This document shows, one piece after another, positions 32,775 through 44,510 of a stretch of DNA of 64,000 nucleotides. Under the pieces are notes generated by a model, which saw only the letters and a list, made by a program, of their open reading frames with translations, was not told where the DNA came from and searched no databases. Source of the stretch: Kribbella sp. ALI-6-A (GTDB lineage Bacteria > Actinomycetota > Actinomycetes > Propionibacteriales > Kribbellaceae); assembly GCF_001984195.1 (NCBI RefSeq), contig NZ_MTQN01000010.1:496001-560000 (forward strand), given 5' to 3'. Made by a program: the position numbers and the translations under genes. Numbering within the stretch: position 1 is the first letter of the stretch; every line of letters begins with the position of its first letter.

Positions 32775-33623
32775 ATGCAACGCGACGAGCTGGCGGACTT
32801 CCTGCGTCGTCGGCGGAAGGCGATCCGCCCCACCGACGTGGGAATCGCCGCGGGACCACGCCGCCGGACGGCGGGCCTGCGCCGCGAGGAGGTGGCCATG
32901 CTCGCCGGCATCTCCGTCGACTATGTGATCCGTCTGGAGCAGGGCCGAAGCAGCCAGCCGTCGACGCAACTGCTTGCTGCGCTGTCCCGGACGCTGCGGC
33001 TGTCCGACGATGAGCGCGACCACTTGTTCCACCTGGCCGGGCACCAGCCGCCGCCGGCCGAGGGAGCCGGGCGCCTCGCGCGGGCCGGCCTGATCCGCAT
33101 GCTCGACCTGCTCGGTGACATCCCGGCCGCCGTGATGTCCGATCTGGGCGAGGTCCTGGCGCAGAACCGGACGTCCGTCCTGCTCACCGGAGACCAGACC
33201 CACTTCACCGGAGACCGTCGCTACCACGTGTACCGCTGGTTCACCGAGCCGGAAGTCTGGGCGACCCATCCGGCCGAGGAGCGCGAGCACCACGCGCGGG
33301 CCGTGGTCGCCGACCTCCGCGCCACGGCCGGCCGGCGCGCCGGCGACCCGGTCGTCCAGGGACTGGTCGACCGCCTGCTCGCGGCCAGCGAGGAGTTCGC
33401 CCGCCGCTGGTCCGAGCACCAGGTCGAGGTCCGCCGCGCCGACCGCAAGACCTTCGTCCATCCCCGGATCGGCAGCCTGCTGATGGACTGCGAAACCCTG
33501 GTCACGCCCGACCTCGGTCAGCAGCTGATCGTGCTCACCCCGGCCGACGCCGAGACCCGCGAACGTCTCGACCTGCTCCGCGTCGTCGGCGTCGAATCCT
33601 TCAGCACCGAGACGACGCGGTAA
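32775..33623 (+). CDS. XRE-family regulator with MmyB-type ligand-binding domain
   Basis: A 282-residue regulator. Residues 25-65 form an XRE helix-turn-helix (GLRREEVAMLAGISVDYVIR, then LEQGR). The rest is the MmyB-like ligand-binding domain, with VMSDLGEVLAQN, VYRWFTEPEVWA and FVHPRIGSLLMDCETL. ATG 32775 has GGGAGG eight bases upstream. Relatives commonly control a divergent dehydrogenase or reductase and bind fatty-acid-like ligands; here the divergent AKR gene is the likely target. The 127-bp space between the two genes shows no clear palindrome to me. A 7-bp hairpin follows. Confidence 0.92.
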   Translation: MQRDELADFLRRRRKAIRPTDVGIAAGPRRRTAGLRREEVAMLAGISVDYVIRLEQGRSSQPSTQLLAALSRTLRLSDDERDHLFHLAGHQPPPAEGAGRLARAGLIRMLDLLGDIPAAVMSDLGEVLAQNRTSVLLTGDQTHFTGDRRYHVYRWFTEPEVWATHPAEEREHHARAVVADLRATAGRRAGDPVVQGLVDRLLAASEEFARRWSEHQVEVRRADRKTFVHPRIGSLLMDCETLVTPDLGQQLIVLTPADAETRERLDLLRVVGVESFSTETTR

Positions 33624-33629
33624 CCGGAT

Positions 33630-33648
33630 CCGTTGCCGAAAGCAACGG
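33630..33648. terminator. Small hairpin between convergent regulator and subtilase genes
   Basis: CCGTTGC pairs with GCAACGG around a 5-nt loop. The position between convergent stops fits a bidirectional terminator. Confidence 0.55.
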
Positions 33649-33686
33649 GGCGGCCAGTGCGTTCAGCACCGACCGCCCCCGCGCGG

Positions 33687-36600
33687 TCACCGCAGACCGA
33701 AGGCCCGGGTGATCGTCTGACTGATGCCACCGCCGTTGCGCTGCGTGGCAGTGACCCGAATCGAGACGTGCCCGGCTCGCGACGGGGCCTGCAGTCGTGC
33801 CTGCCAACTGCCCTTGTACTGCGTCAGTTCCTGCCGCCGCCAGGAGACGCCGTCGTCGTACGAGACCTCGAGCTCGACCTTGGCGACCGCATCCTCACGG
33901 GCGCTGCTGCCGAGCACAACGGGCTTCACGACGAAGACCGAGTTGCGCTTCGCCCGGCCCGCGGCATCGACGTCCGCGACGTAGTCGAGCTGCGCCAGCG
34001 GAAGAGGCTGGTTCTCGGCCTCGCCGGACGTGAACCGCCACTCGGTGCGCGTGGCCGTCGAGTACGGCGTCAGCTCGGGCTTGCCGACCGTGTCGACCAC
34101 CAGCCGGTACGGACGCTTCTCCGGGGCCAGGCCGCCGACGCCGAAGTCCGGTCGCGGCCCGTTCTGCATCAGCAGCTCGTCGCCCTGGTAGAGCTTGAAG
34201 CTGCGCGTCATCAGCGAATCGCCGCTGTGTGCGGACCCGCCGTCACCGAAGCCGGCGATCATGCCGCCCATCGCGTTGCCGACCCGGTGCGGCACCTCGA
34301 ACTCGACCATCCGCGGCCGGACGATCGGCCCGAACCACCGCTCGTTCTGCACACTGCGCGGTTGGTAACTCACGACGTCGGTGAAGGTCGACCAGCCGTC
34401 GATGCCCGCGTACTGCTGCCATTTGACGCCGGCCGACACCCAGTCGGTCCGATGCCCGGCGGCCGGCTTGCGCGGGAACTTCGGCGCGCGAACCATGCCG
34501 AACCCGGCGTACGGGTAGGCAGCCGGCCAGTGTTCGTACGCCGGGCTGTCCTCGCGGCTCTCCAGCACCTGCTGGCCGAGCGGCGGAGCGAAGTCGTTCT
34601 CGATCCGGGCGAGGCTGCCAGGATCCGTCTTCGCGGACGGGTCGTCCGGCACGATGCCCTGGTGGTAGTCGGCCAGGTCGTACAGGTACGCCGGTACGGG
34701 GTGCGCTTCGACCGTCAGCTCGGTCTTACCGGCGGCCTTGAGCTTGCTGATCAGGGCTTCGCCCTCGTCCACGGTGAGCGAGGCGGTCGGGATCGGCCCG
34801 GCCGTCCGGCCGTCCGGGTCGCCGTACCAGTCGCTCTTGCGGCCGTCGGTGTCGTTGACCACCAGGAGCATCGCCGCGCCCGCGGTGTGCGCCGCGGTCG
34901 CTTGTTCCAGCGCGGTCACGTCGGTGCTGCTCCGAACGACCACTGCCTTGCCGCGGGCGGACAGGCCGCTGTACTCGGCCGCCGTCCCGGTCCCGGCGAA
35001 GACGGCAGCGACGCGTGATCGGCCGGCCTGGAACGCGGGCGACCCGGGCTGCACCAGCAGCGTGTCGTCGAGGCTGCGGCCGCCGTACGTGATCTTCAGC
35101 GGCGTCTGCTCGGCGCGGAACCGGGTGGTGAAGAAGAAGCTGCCCTTCTGCACCTTGGTCCTGGTCGGGAGCGCCCACACGCTGTCGTACGCCGGGGGCG
35201 GCATCAGGATCTGGTGCAGGGCCTCCCGCTCGTTCGGATCCGGTGTAGTCAAGGCGAACGAGCGGAACAAGTCGATCCGGCCGGTGGTGACGGTGGTCGG
35301 CTGAGGAGTCTCGACCTTGACCTCACGCAGGCGCGAGCCGTCCAGGACGACGGTCCGGTCGGTGGTCAGGGTGACCTCGGGGGCCGTCAGGACGGCGAGA
35401 CCGAGGGAGCGCGGGCCGTTGCGGCCCTGCACGTCGAGCGTCGAGACGACCGTGTAGGAACCAGGCGCCCACCGGCTGGTGATCTTGCCGTCCGGCGCCC
35501 ACAAGATCGTGGTCCGGCCGTCCGCGCCGGTGATCTCGACCTCGCCACTGACCGGCTTGCCGGTCTTGTCCTTCAGGTGGACGGTCAGCGAGTGCTTCTC
35601 CGGCTCGACCGACAGTCCCACGGCCGTGTGCACGGTGCTGGTCGCGGAACGCGCGAGGACCTGGGCGGAGTACCGGCCGGGCGCCAGACCCTGCGGCTTC
35701 GCGACGAGACCGACCGTCGAGGTGCCGTTCGCCGGGACGGTGACCTGGTTGGCCGCGAGCGTGAAGACCCCGGCAGGCGAGGCGCCGCGGTCGGTCGACA
35801 GCTGCAGCGTGATGGCGCGGTCCGTGGTGTTGCGGTAGGTGATCTGCCGCTTGACCGGCGTACGGTCCGGGCGCGGTGACCAGGCGACGAGTCCGGCGTC
35901 CACCGATCCGGTGGCGACGATCTGACCACGCAGGTAGGCCGCGGCGACGTCCAACCGCCCGGTGCCTCCCTCGTACGGCGAGTAGGCGGGCGTCAGCGCG
36001 GTCGTGCTCATCAGCGCGTCCTTGATCTGCTGCCCGGTCCAGTTCGGGTGTTCACCGGCCAGCAGCGCGGCGGCCCCGGCGACATGCGGAGCGGCCATCG
36101 ACGTACCGCTGTCGGTGCGGTAGAAGCCCTCACCGCCGTCGTCCACCTGCTGCGACCGCGCGGCCAGTACGTCGACGCCCGGCGCGGTCAGGTCGGGCTT
36201 GAGCCCGTCGTCGAGCATCCGCGGCCCGACGCTGGAGAAGCCGGCGAGCTGGTCGGACGTGTCCACCGCGCCGACGGTCAGGGCGGCGTCCGCGGTTCCC
36301 GGGGCGCTCACGGTGTACGGCGTGTTGCCGGAGTTGCCCGCGGCGATGACGAACAGCGCGGCGGTCTCGGCACTCAGCCGGTTGACCGCCTGGCTCAGCG
36401 GATCGTCCTGCGTGTGCCAGGCCGCCGTCCCCAGGCTCATGTTGATCACCTTGGCGCGCTCGGTCCGCACCGCCCACTCCATCCCGGCGATGATGCCGGA
36501 GATCGGCCCGGACCCGTTGTCGCCGAGCACCTTGCCCACCACCAGGTCCGCGCCCGGGGCGACACCGCGTTCCTTGCCGTCCGACGCGGCGCCGGTCCCG

Positions 36601-37484
36601 GCGACGGTCGACGCGGTGTGTGTGCCGTGGCCGTTGCGGTCGACCACTTCCTCACCGTCGACGAAGCTCCGGCTGGCCACGACGCGCTGCGCCAGGTCGG
36701 GATGCGTGGCGTCCACCCCCGAGTCCAGTACGGCGACGCGAACGCCGGCGCCGGTGGCTCCCGTCTTCCACACCTCCGGGGCGCCGATCTGCGCCGTCGT
36801 GTCGGCGAGCAGCGCCTTCGCCTTGCCGTCGAGCCAGATCCGGTCGATCCCGGCGGCGAAGGCCGGAGTCGTACTGGTTCCGGGCTGTACGCGGCGAGCG
36901 GCCGACGCGCTCGTCAGGGTCGTCCACAAGGAGGCGACCCGCGACCGCTCGGCGTGAACCGCCGCACCCCCGACGGAACGGAGTTGCCGCGCCACGCGCA
37001 CCCCCGGCAGCGCGGGCCCCGCGGAGCGCGAGCGCCCGGCCGAGTCCGGCGCGAGGGTGGACCCGCCCGGCGCGCTGGTGACGATCAACGGAAGGTCCTT
37101 CATCCGGGCGTTGTCGTAGCCCTGGGTGACCAGTTCGCTGACGTTGAAGAGCTGCTTGTCGAGTCGTCCGGCCGCGACATAAGCCATGGCCTCGTCGGGA
37201 TAGACGAAGGTGTCGCCGGCCTCGACGCTGACCTTCACCGCGCCGGTGGACCGCGGAGCGCGCTGCACGGCCTGCACCGACACCGCCCTGCCCGGCCCCT
37301 TGGCGACCGTCACCTTGTCGCCGGTGATCAGCGTCAGCTCGAGCGGTTCGTCAGGTGAGACAGCGGATGCGGCCGCTGTGGGCGGTGGAGGCTCAGCGCC
37401 GGCCTGCACGGGCGCGGCCACGCCGGCAACGAGCAGAAGTGCTGCGACCGGCAGGAGCTGCCGGCGAACAGAAGAACGACGCAC
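33687..37484 (-). CDS. Large secreted subtilisin-like serine peptidase (S8)
   Basis: A 1265-residue secreted protease. The signal peptide spans about 1-30 (core LLPVAALLLVAGVAAPVQA). The prodomain covers about 45-215. The S8 catalytic domain has D254 (AVLDSGVD), H286 (NGHGTHTAS), oxyanion N384 (AAGNSGN) and S462 (DSGTSMAAPH). A long C-terminal region of beta domains follows, including a PA-like inserted segment near ALEQATAAHTAGAAMLLVVN. GTG 37484 has GGAGG five bases upstream. Length is typical of the large actinomycete subtilases. It probably degrades external protein and matures itself by prodomain cleavage. It is divergent from the thioredoxin-domain gene. Confidence 0.94.
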   Translation of the reverse strand: MRRSSVRRQLLPVAALLLVAGVAAPVQAGAEPPPPTAAASAVSPDEPLELTLITGDKVTVAKGPGRAVSVQAVQRAPRSTGAVKVSVEAGDTFVYPDEAMAYVAAGRLDKQLFNVSELVTQGYDNARMKDLPLIVTSAPGGSTLAPDSAGRSRSAGPALPGVRVARQLRSVGGAAVHAERSRVASLWTTLTSASAARRVQPGTSTTPAFAAGIDRIWLDGKAKALLADTTAQIGAPEVWKTGATGAGVRVAVLDSGVDATHPDLAQRVVASRSFVDGEEVVDRNGHGTHTASTVAGTGAASDGKERGVAPGADLVVGKVLGDNGSGPISGIIAGMEWAVRTERAKVINMSLGTAAWHTQDDPLSQAVNRLSAETAALFVIAAGNSGNTPYTVSAPGTADAALTVGAVDTSDQLAGFSSVGPRMLDDGLKPDLTAPGVDVLAARSQQVDDGGEGFYRTDSGTSMAAPHVAGAAALLAGEHPNWTGQQIKDALMSTTALTPAYSPYEGGTGRLDVAAAYLRGQIVATGSVDAGLVAWSPRPDRTPVKRQITYRNTTDRAITLQLSTDRGASPAGVFTLAANQVTVPANGTSTVGLVAKPQGLAPGRYSAQVLARSATSTVHTAVGLSVEPEKHSLTVHLKDKTGKPVSGEVEITGADGRTTILWAPDGKITSRWAPGSYTVVSTLDVQGRNGPRSLGLAVLTAPEVTLTTDRTVVLDGSRLREVKVETPQPTTVTTGRIDLFRSFALTTPDPNEREALHQILMPPPAYDSVWALPTRTKVQKGSFFFTTRFRAEQTPLKITYGGRSLDDTLLVQPGSPAFQAGRSRVAAVFAGTGTAAEYSGLSARGKAVVVRSSTDVTALEQATAAHTAGAAMLLVVNDTDGRKSDWYGDPDGRTAGPIPTASLTVDEGEALISKLKAAGKTELTVEAHPVPAYLYDLADYHQGIVPDDPSAKTDPGSLARIENDFAPPLGQQVLESREDSPAYEHWPAAYPYAGFGMVRAPKFPRKPAAGHRTDWVSAGVKWQQYAGIDGWSTFTDVVSYQPRSVQNERWFGPIVRPRMVEFEVPHRVGNAMGGMIAGFGDGGSAHSGDSLMTRSFKLYQGDELLMQNGPRPDFGVGGLAPEKRPYRLVVDTVGKPELTPYSTATRTEWRFTSGEAENQPLPLAQLDYVADVDAAGRAKRNSVFVVKPVVLGSSAREDAVAKVELEVSYDDGVSWRRQELTQYKGSWQARLQAPSRAGHVSIRVTATQRNGGGISQTITRAFGLR

Positions 37485-37627
37485 GGTGTCCTCCGGGGAT
37501 CAGGGGTGACCGCATCCGATCAGCCGGAAGGTGACGTGTAAACGAATTGGCCAATCTGGTCAGGAAACGGGGGTGCTCTGGCCGGACTGGTCACGGGGGC
37601 CGCCGGCGGACCACCTACCGTGGGGGT

Positions 37628-39661
37628 ATGTCCTCCAACGAGCTGAACACCTCGACGTCGCCGTACCTTCGGCAGCACGCGGACAATCCGGTCGCGTGGA
37701 AGCAGTGGAGCGAGGCGGCGTTCGCCGAGGCGCGGGAGCGGGACGTGCCGGTGTTCTTGTCGGTCGGATACTCGGCCTGTCACTGGTGTCACGTGATGGC
37801 GCACGAGTCGTTCGAGGACGAGGCGACGGCGGCGTACCTGAACGAGCACTTCGTGAGCATCAAGGTGGATCGCGAGGAGCGGCCGGACGTCGACGCGATC
37901 TACATGGAAGCGACCGTGGCGATGACCGGTCACGGTGGCTGGCCGATGTCGGTGTTCATGACGCCGGCGGGGGAGCCGTTCTTCTGCGGGACGTACTTCC
38001 CGTCCGAGCCGCGGCACGGGATGGCGAGCTTCCGGCAGGTGCTGGAGTCGCTGGCCGACGCCTGGCGGACGAAGCGGGAGCAGATCGACGGGATCGGCGA
38101 GAACGTGGTGCAGCAGCTCGGCGCGCGACAGCAGCCCGCCGGGGGAGCGATCGACGCGGCGACGCTGGAGCGGGCCGCCGAGCTGCTGAAGACGGACTTC
38201 GACCCGGTCGACGCGGGCTTCGGTCCGGCGCCGAAGTTTCCGCCGTCGATGGCGCTCGACTTCCTGCTGCGGCACCACCGGCGGACCGGGTCGGTCGACG
38301 CGCTGGCGATGGTCGAGGCGACCTGCGAGCGGATGGCCCGCGGCGGGATGTACGACCAGCTGGCCGGTGGCTTCGCGCGGTACAGCGTGGACAAGCAGTG
38401 GATCGTGCCGCACTTCGAGAAGATGCTGTACGACAACGCGTTGCTGCTCGACGTCTACACGCACTGGTGGACGGTGACCGGGTCGCCGCTGGCGCAGCGG
38501 ATCGCGGTCGAGACGGCCGACTTCCTGCTCGCCGAGCTGCGGACGCCGGAGGGCGGGTTCGCCTCCGCGCTCGACGCCGACACCGAGGGCGAGGAGGGCC
38601 GGTACTACGTCTGGTCGCCGGACGAGCTGCACGAGGTGCTCGGGGACGACGCCGACTGGGTGATCGAGCTGTGCGACGTGACCGGAACGTTCGAGCACGG
38701 TACGTCGGTGCTGCAGTTGCGGCGTGATCCCGACGACCTGGAGCGGTGGCAACGCGTCCGGACCCGGTTGCTCGAGGCGCGGGCCCGGAGGACCTACCCG
38801 GGGCGGGACGACAAGGTCGTTGCCGCGTGGAACGGGCTGGCGATCACCGCGCTGACCCGGGCCGGGCTGGCGCTGGACAAGCCCGAGTACGTCGAGGCGG
38901 CGGTGCGCGCGGCCGAGCTGGTCCGGGACGTGCACGTGGACGCCTCCGGGCGGTTGCACCGGACCTCGCGGGACGGCGCGGTGGGGTCGGCGCACGGCGT
39001 ACTGGAGGATTACGCGGGGTTCGCGCAGGCCTGTTTGACGTTGCTGGCGGCAACTGACGACGCGGGATGGCTGGAGCTGGCGAAGGGTTTGCTGGACAGG
39101 GTTCTGGAACAGTTCGTTGCTGACGGCTCCTTCTTCGACACGGCCGCCGACGCCGAGGCGCTGGTCTGGCGGCCGCAGGACCCGACGGACAACGCGACCC
39201 CGGCGGGGGTGTCGCTGGCGGCGGAGGCGTTCACCACCTTGGCGTCGGTGACCGGCGAGGCCCGCTACGACGAGGCGGCCGAGCAGGCGCTCGCGGCGTC
39301 GGCGACCCTGGCGGGCCGGGCCCCGCGCTTCGCCGGGCGGGCGCTCGCGGTCGCGGAGACCCACGTCGCCGGTGCGCTGGAGATCGCGATCGTCGGTGAG
39401 ACGGTGGCCTCGAGCCAGGCCGGGGCGGCCGATGCCCGAGCGAATGGTGGCGACGCCGGCGAGCTCGTGCGCACCGCGCTGCGGCACGCGCCGTGGGGCA
39501 CCGCCGTCGTCCGTGGCCGGCCCGGCTCCGACGTACCCCTGCTGGCCGGGCGTGGCCTGGTCGACGGGCGCGCCGCGGCGTACGTGTGTCAGAAGTTCAC
39601 CTGCAAGCTCCCGGTCGTGTTGCCGGAAGACCTTCGCGCGGAGCTGACCGCGCGCCGCTGA
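37628..39661 (+). CDS. Thioredoxin-domain protein DUF255 (YyaL/Spata20-like)
   Basis: A 677-residue protein. The N-terminal thioredoxin-like domain (about 1-165) has the CxxC-type motif SACHWCHVM near residues 49-57. An (alpha/alpha)6 barrel-like region resembling N-acylglucosamine 2-epimerase or cellobiose epimerase follows (GGMYDQLAGGFARYSVD, HFEKMLYDNALLL). The reaction is unknown; YyaL-type proteins are widespread. ATG 37628 lies six bases after TACCGT (37616-37621), a leaderless arrangement. This gene corresponds by order to Rv1084 in M. tuberculosis, displaced here from mca by about 7 kb of inserted genes. Confidence 0.92.
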   Translation: MSSNELNTSTSPYLRQHADNPVAWKQWSEAAFAEARERDVPVFLSVGYSACHWCHVMAHESFEDEATAAYLNEHFVSIKVDREERPDVDAIYMEATVAMTGHGGWPMSVFMTPAGEPFFCGTYFPSEPRHGMASFRQVLESLADAWRTKREQIDGIGENVVQQLGARQQPAGGAIDAATLERAAELLKTDFDPVDAGFGPAPKFPPSMALDFLLRHHRRTGSVDALAMVEATCERMARGGMYDQLAGGFARYSVDKQWIVPHFEKMLYDNALLLDVYTHWWTVTGSPLAQRIAVETADFLLAELRTPEGGFASALDADTEGEEGRYYVWSPDELHEVLGDDADWVIELCDVTGTFEHGTSVLQLRRDPDDLERWQRVRTRLLEARARRTYPGRDDKVVAAWNGLAITALTRAGLALDKPEYVEAAVRAAELVRDVHVDASGRLHRTSRDGAVGSAHGVLEDYAGFAQACLTLLAATDDAGWLELAKGLLDRVLEQFVADGSFFDTAADAEALVWRPQDPTDNATPAGVSLAAEAFTTLASVTGEARYDEAAEQALAASATLAGRAPRFAGRALAVAETHVAGALEIAIVGETVASSQAGAADARANGGDAGELVRTALRHAPWGTAVVRGRPGSDVPLLAGRGLVDGRAAAYVCQKFTCKLPVVLPEDLRAELTARR

Positions 39662-39737
39662 CAACGCGGGCCAACGCGGGTTTTCCCTGTCGTTTCGCGA
39701 CTTTCCCTTGACTCCCGCCCGGCCGAGGCGGAGAGTC

Positions 39738-39866
39738 CTGCCTCAGTCGGATGTAACAGGATGCGCATGTCCTGACACACAGTGTCACAACTGAGGCAGT
39801 GGCACTGGTGGGTCAGTTGCGTCCGGCGTCCCCAACTGAATTGGTCGCTGCGCCCAAACAGCGACC
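39738..39866 (+). promoter_or_regulatory. Hairpin-rich region before the M4 peptidase gene
   Basis: CTGCCTCAGT (39738-39747) pairs with ACTGAGGCAG (39790-39799), enclosing TGACAC-ACA-GTGTCA (39773-39787). Further on, TCAGTTG (39813-39819) pairs with CAACTGA (39833-39839), and GGTCGCTG (39843-39850) with CAGCGACC (39859-39866). TTGACT occurs near 39709. The stretch 39662-39887 carries no gene and looks like promoter, operator and structured leader. Confidence 0.55.
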
Positions 39867-39887
39867 ACACCGTGAGGAGATGTTGTC

Positions 39888-41960
39888 TTGAAACGACTGA
39901 CATCAGCAGGGGCGGTGGCCATCGTCGCAGCAGCGGGCCTGGCCGCATCCGTCACCGGCACCACCGCCGGCGCCGCCGCCCGTACGGCGCCGCTCCCCGC
40001 GTCCGGCTTCAACGAGCCGGCCGCCGTCCAGGCCGAGAACGCGCTGACCGCGCGGACCGCCGCCGCGCTCGGACTGGCCGGCGGTGAGCAACTCGTCGCC
40101 CGCGGGATCGCCGCCGACCCGGACGGTACCGAGTTCGTGCACTACGACCGCACCTTCAACGGCCTGAAGGTGGTCGGCGGTGACCTGATCGTCAAGCGCA
40201 AGGGCGACACGATCCGTGGTGTCACCTACAACCGCGGTGCGAAAACCGTCGGCGTCGCGTCGACCAAGCCGGCCCTGTCCCAGGCCGCCGCGCTCGGCAC
40301 GGCCGCCAGGTCCGCGAAGTTCAAGGCCACCAGCAACAAGGGGGCGCTGATCGTCTTCGCCGCCACCGGCAAGCCGGTCCTGGCCTACGAGGTCGTCACC
40401 ACCGGCACCAAGGCCGACCAGACCCCGTCGGTGCTGCACACCTACGTCGACGCCAAGTCCGGCGCCGTCCTGGCCCAGGACGACGAGATCAAGACCGGCA
40501 CCGGCAACTCGATGTACTCCGGCACGGTGAGCATCGGTACGTCGGGCAGCTTCACGATGAGCGATCCGAGCCGCGGCGGCAACCACACCACGGACCTGAA
40601 CGGCGCGACCTCCGGCGCCGGCACCACGTTCACCGACGCCGACGACACCTGGGGCAACGGCACCACCTCGAGCCGGCAGACCGCCGGTGTCGACGCGCAC
40701 TTCGGCGCCCAGCTGACCTGGGACTACTACAAGAACGTGCACGGCCGCAGCGGCATCTTCAACAACGGCCAGGGTGCGCGGTCCCGCGTGCACTACGGCA
40801 ACGCCTACGTGAACGCGTTCTGGGACGGCACCCAGATGACGTACGGCGACGGCGCGGGCAACGCCCGTCCGCTGACCTCGATCGACGTGGCCGGCCACGA
40901 GATGAGCCACGGCGTCACCGAGGCGACCGCCAACCTGAACTACTTCGGCGACGCCGGCGGCCTGAACGAGTCCACCTCGGACATCTTCGGCACCGCGGTC
41001 GAGTTCTCGGCCAACAACAGCGCCGACCCGGGGGACTACCTGATCGGCGAGAAGATCAACATCAACGGCAACGGCACGCCGCTGCGCTACATGGACAAGC
41101 CGAACAAGGACGGCCGCAGCTACGACTGCTGGAGCAGCGCGGTCAGCGGCGCGGACCCGCACTACTCCTCCGGCCCGCTGAACCACTGGTTCTACCTGGC
41201 CTCCGAAGGCACCGGCAGCAAGATCATCGGCGGCGTCACCCACACCAGCACCGCCTGCAACGGCGCCACCGTCACCCCGGTCGGCCGCGATGTCGCCGCC
41301 AAGGTCTGGTACCGCACGCTGACCACGAAGCTCACCTCGGGCAGCACCTACCGCGACGCCCGCGAAGGCGCGATCAACTCGGCCAAGGAGCTGTACGGCG
41401 CGGATTCCGCGCAGTGCAAGGGCATCGAGGCCGCGTTCTCGGCCATCTCCGTCCCGGCCGGCGCAGCCGCCTGCGGCGGAACCACCGAGCCGCCGACCGG
41501 TGCCAATTTGATCAAGAACCCGGGCTTCGAGTCGGGAGCGGTGAACTGGACCGGCACGACCGGGGTGATCACCAACAGCGCGTCGAAGCCGGCGCGGACT
41601 GGTTCGTACAAGGCGTGGTTGCAGGGCAATGGTCGCTCCAGCACCGAGAACGTCGGACAGTCGGTCGCGGTCCCGGCGGCGGCGACCGCGGCGAGTCTGT
41701 CGTTCTGGATCCGGATCGACACTGCGGAGACCACCGGTTCGACGGTGTACGACACGGTGAAGGTGCAGGTGGTCGACGGTACGACCACGACGACGCTGGG
41801 CACGTTGTCGAACCTGAACAAGTCGACGTCGTACGTGCAGAAGACGTTCAGTGTGACGCAGTACAAAGGCAAGACCGTCACGGTGAGGTTCGTCGGCCAG
41901 GAGGACTCGTCGTTGCAGACGTCCTTCGTGATCGATGACGTGTCGCTGGTCGCCGGCTGA
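39888..41960 (+). CDS. Secreted thermolysin-family (M4) metallopeptidase
   Basis: A 690-residue secreted zinc peptidase. It has a signal peptide (about 1-32) and a propeptide (about 40-200) with LKVVGGDLIVKRKGD and a PepSY-like LAYEVVTTG. The catalytic domain has HEMSH (H337, E338, H341) and the third ligand E361 in GLNESTSD. It ends in a beta-sandwich binding-type domain from about residue 544. TTG 39888 has GAGGAG eight bases upstream. The C-terminal domain is 97 % identical in DNA to that of the M28 peptidase just downstream, although the catalytic parts are unrelated. It probably digests external protein; the shared domain probably targets both enzymes to the same surface. Confidence 0.94.
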   Translation: MKRLTSAGAVAIVAAAGLAASVTGTTAGAAARTAPLPASGFNEPAAVQAENALTARTAAALGLAGGEQLVARGIAADPDGTEFVHYDRTFNGLKVVGGDLIVKRKGDTIRGVTYNRGAKTVGVASTKPALSQAAALGTAARSAKFKATSNKGALIVFAATGKPVLAYEVVTTGTKADQTPSVLHTYVDAKSGAVLAQDDEIKTGTGNSMYSGTVSIGTSGSFTMSDPSRGGNHTTDLNGATSGAGTTFTDADDTWGNGTTSSRQTAGVDAHFGAQLTWDYYKNVHGRSGIFNNGQGARSRVHYGNAYVNAFWDGTQMTYGDGAGNARPLTSIDVAGHEMSHGVTEATANLNYFGDAGGLNESTSDIFGTAVEFSANNSADPGDYLIGEKININGNGTPLRYMDKPNKDGRSYDCWSSAVSGADPHYSSGPLNHWFYLASEGTGSKIIGGVTHTSTACNGATVTPVGRDVAAKVWYRTLTTKLTSGSTYRDAREGAINSAKELYGADSAQCKGIEAAFSAISVPAGAAACGGTTEPPTGANLIKNPGFESGAVNWTGTTGVITNSASKPARTGSYKAWLQGNGRSSTENVGQSVAVPAAATAASLSFWIRIDTAETTGSTVYDTVKVQVVDGTTTTTLGTLSNLNKSTSYVQKTFSVTQYKGKTVTVRFVGQEDSSLQTSFVIDDVSLVAG
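41517..41947 (+). repeat. Direct repeat, copy 1: C-terminal domain of the M4 peptidase
   Basis: These 431 bp match 43068-43498 without gaps. I count 13 mismatches (97.0 % identity), of which three change an amino acid. The repeat begins in the codons for NPGFESG and stops a few codons before each gene ends. The flanking catalytic domains are unrelated. Confidence 0.95.
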
Positions 41961-43996
<2,036 letters not shown>

Positions 43997-44039
43997 ACCT
44001 CATGCATACCCAATTCGCACTGGGCGGCAGACTTCGTGC

Positions 44040-44510
44040 ATGGGCTGGTACACGAATGTCATCCGGCGGTTGGGGCACCGGCCCTGGTTCGCCGCCGTCG
44101 GTCGCGCGGCCGTGCCCGTGGATCGCTGGCTGCAACGACGGACCGGCGGCCGGGTCAACATCCTCGGCAGGAGCGCGTTGCCCACGCTGTTGCTGACCAC
44201 CACCGGCCGCAAGTCGGGGGAGCCGAGGACCGTGCCGCTGCTGTACGCGCCCGACGGCGACTCGTTCGTGGTGACCGCGTCCAATTGGGGGCAGCCGCAT
44301 CACCCGGCCTGGTCGGGCAACCTGCTCGCCTGCGCCGATGCGGTCGTGGCGTTGCCGGGGAGTCGCGAGGTGCCGGTGCGCGCCGTACTGGCCGAAGGCG
44401 CGGAGCGCGAGCGGGTCTGGCCGCTGGTGACGAAGGTGTGGCCGGCGTACGACACGTACGTCGAACGCAGCGGCCGGCACATCCGGGTTTTCGTCCTGAC
44501 GCCTAGGTGA
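44040..44510 (+). CDS. Deazaflavin (F420)-dependent nitroreductase-family protein
   Basis: A 156-residue split-beta-barrel protein of the Ddn/PNPOx-like group. It shows TTGRKSGEPRTVPLLYA and VTASNWGQPHHPAWSGNL, the conserved cofactor-binding pattern of F420-dependent nitroreductase-family proteins. The exact substrate is unknown; members reduce quinones or nitro compounds or act in oxidative defence. ATG 44040 was chosen because the frame further upstream runs through the lipoprotein gene on the other strand. It overlaps the convergent APH-like gene by eight bases. Confidence 0.88.
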   Translation: MGWYTNVIRRLGHRPWFAAVGRAAVPVDRWLQRRTGGRVNILGRSALPTLLLTTTGRKSGEPRTVPLLYAPDGDSFVVTASNWGQPHHPAWSGNLLACADAVVALPGSREVPVRAVLAEGAERERVWPLVTKVWPAYDTYVERSGRHIRVFVLTPR

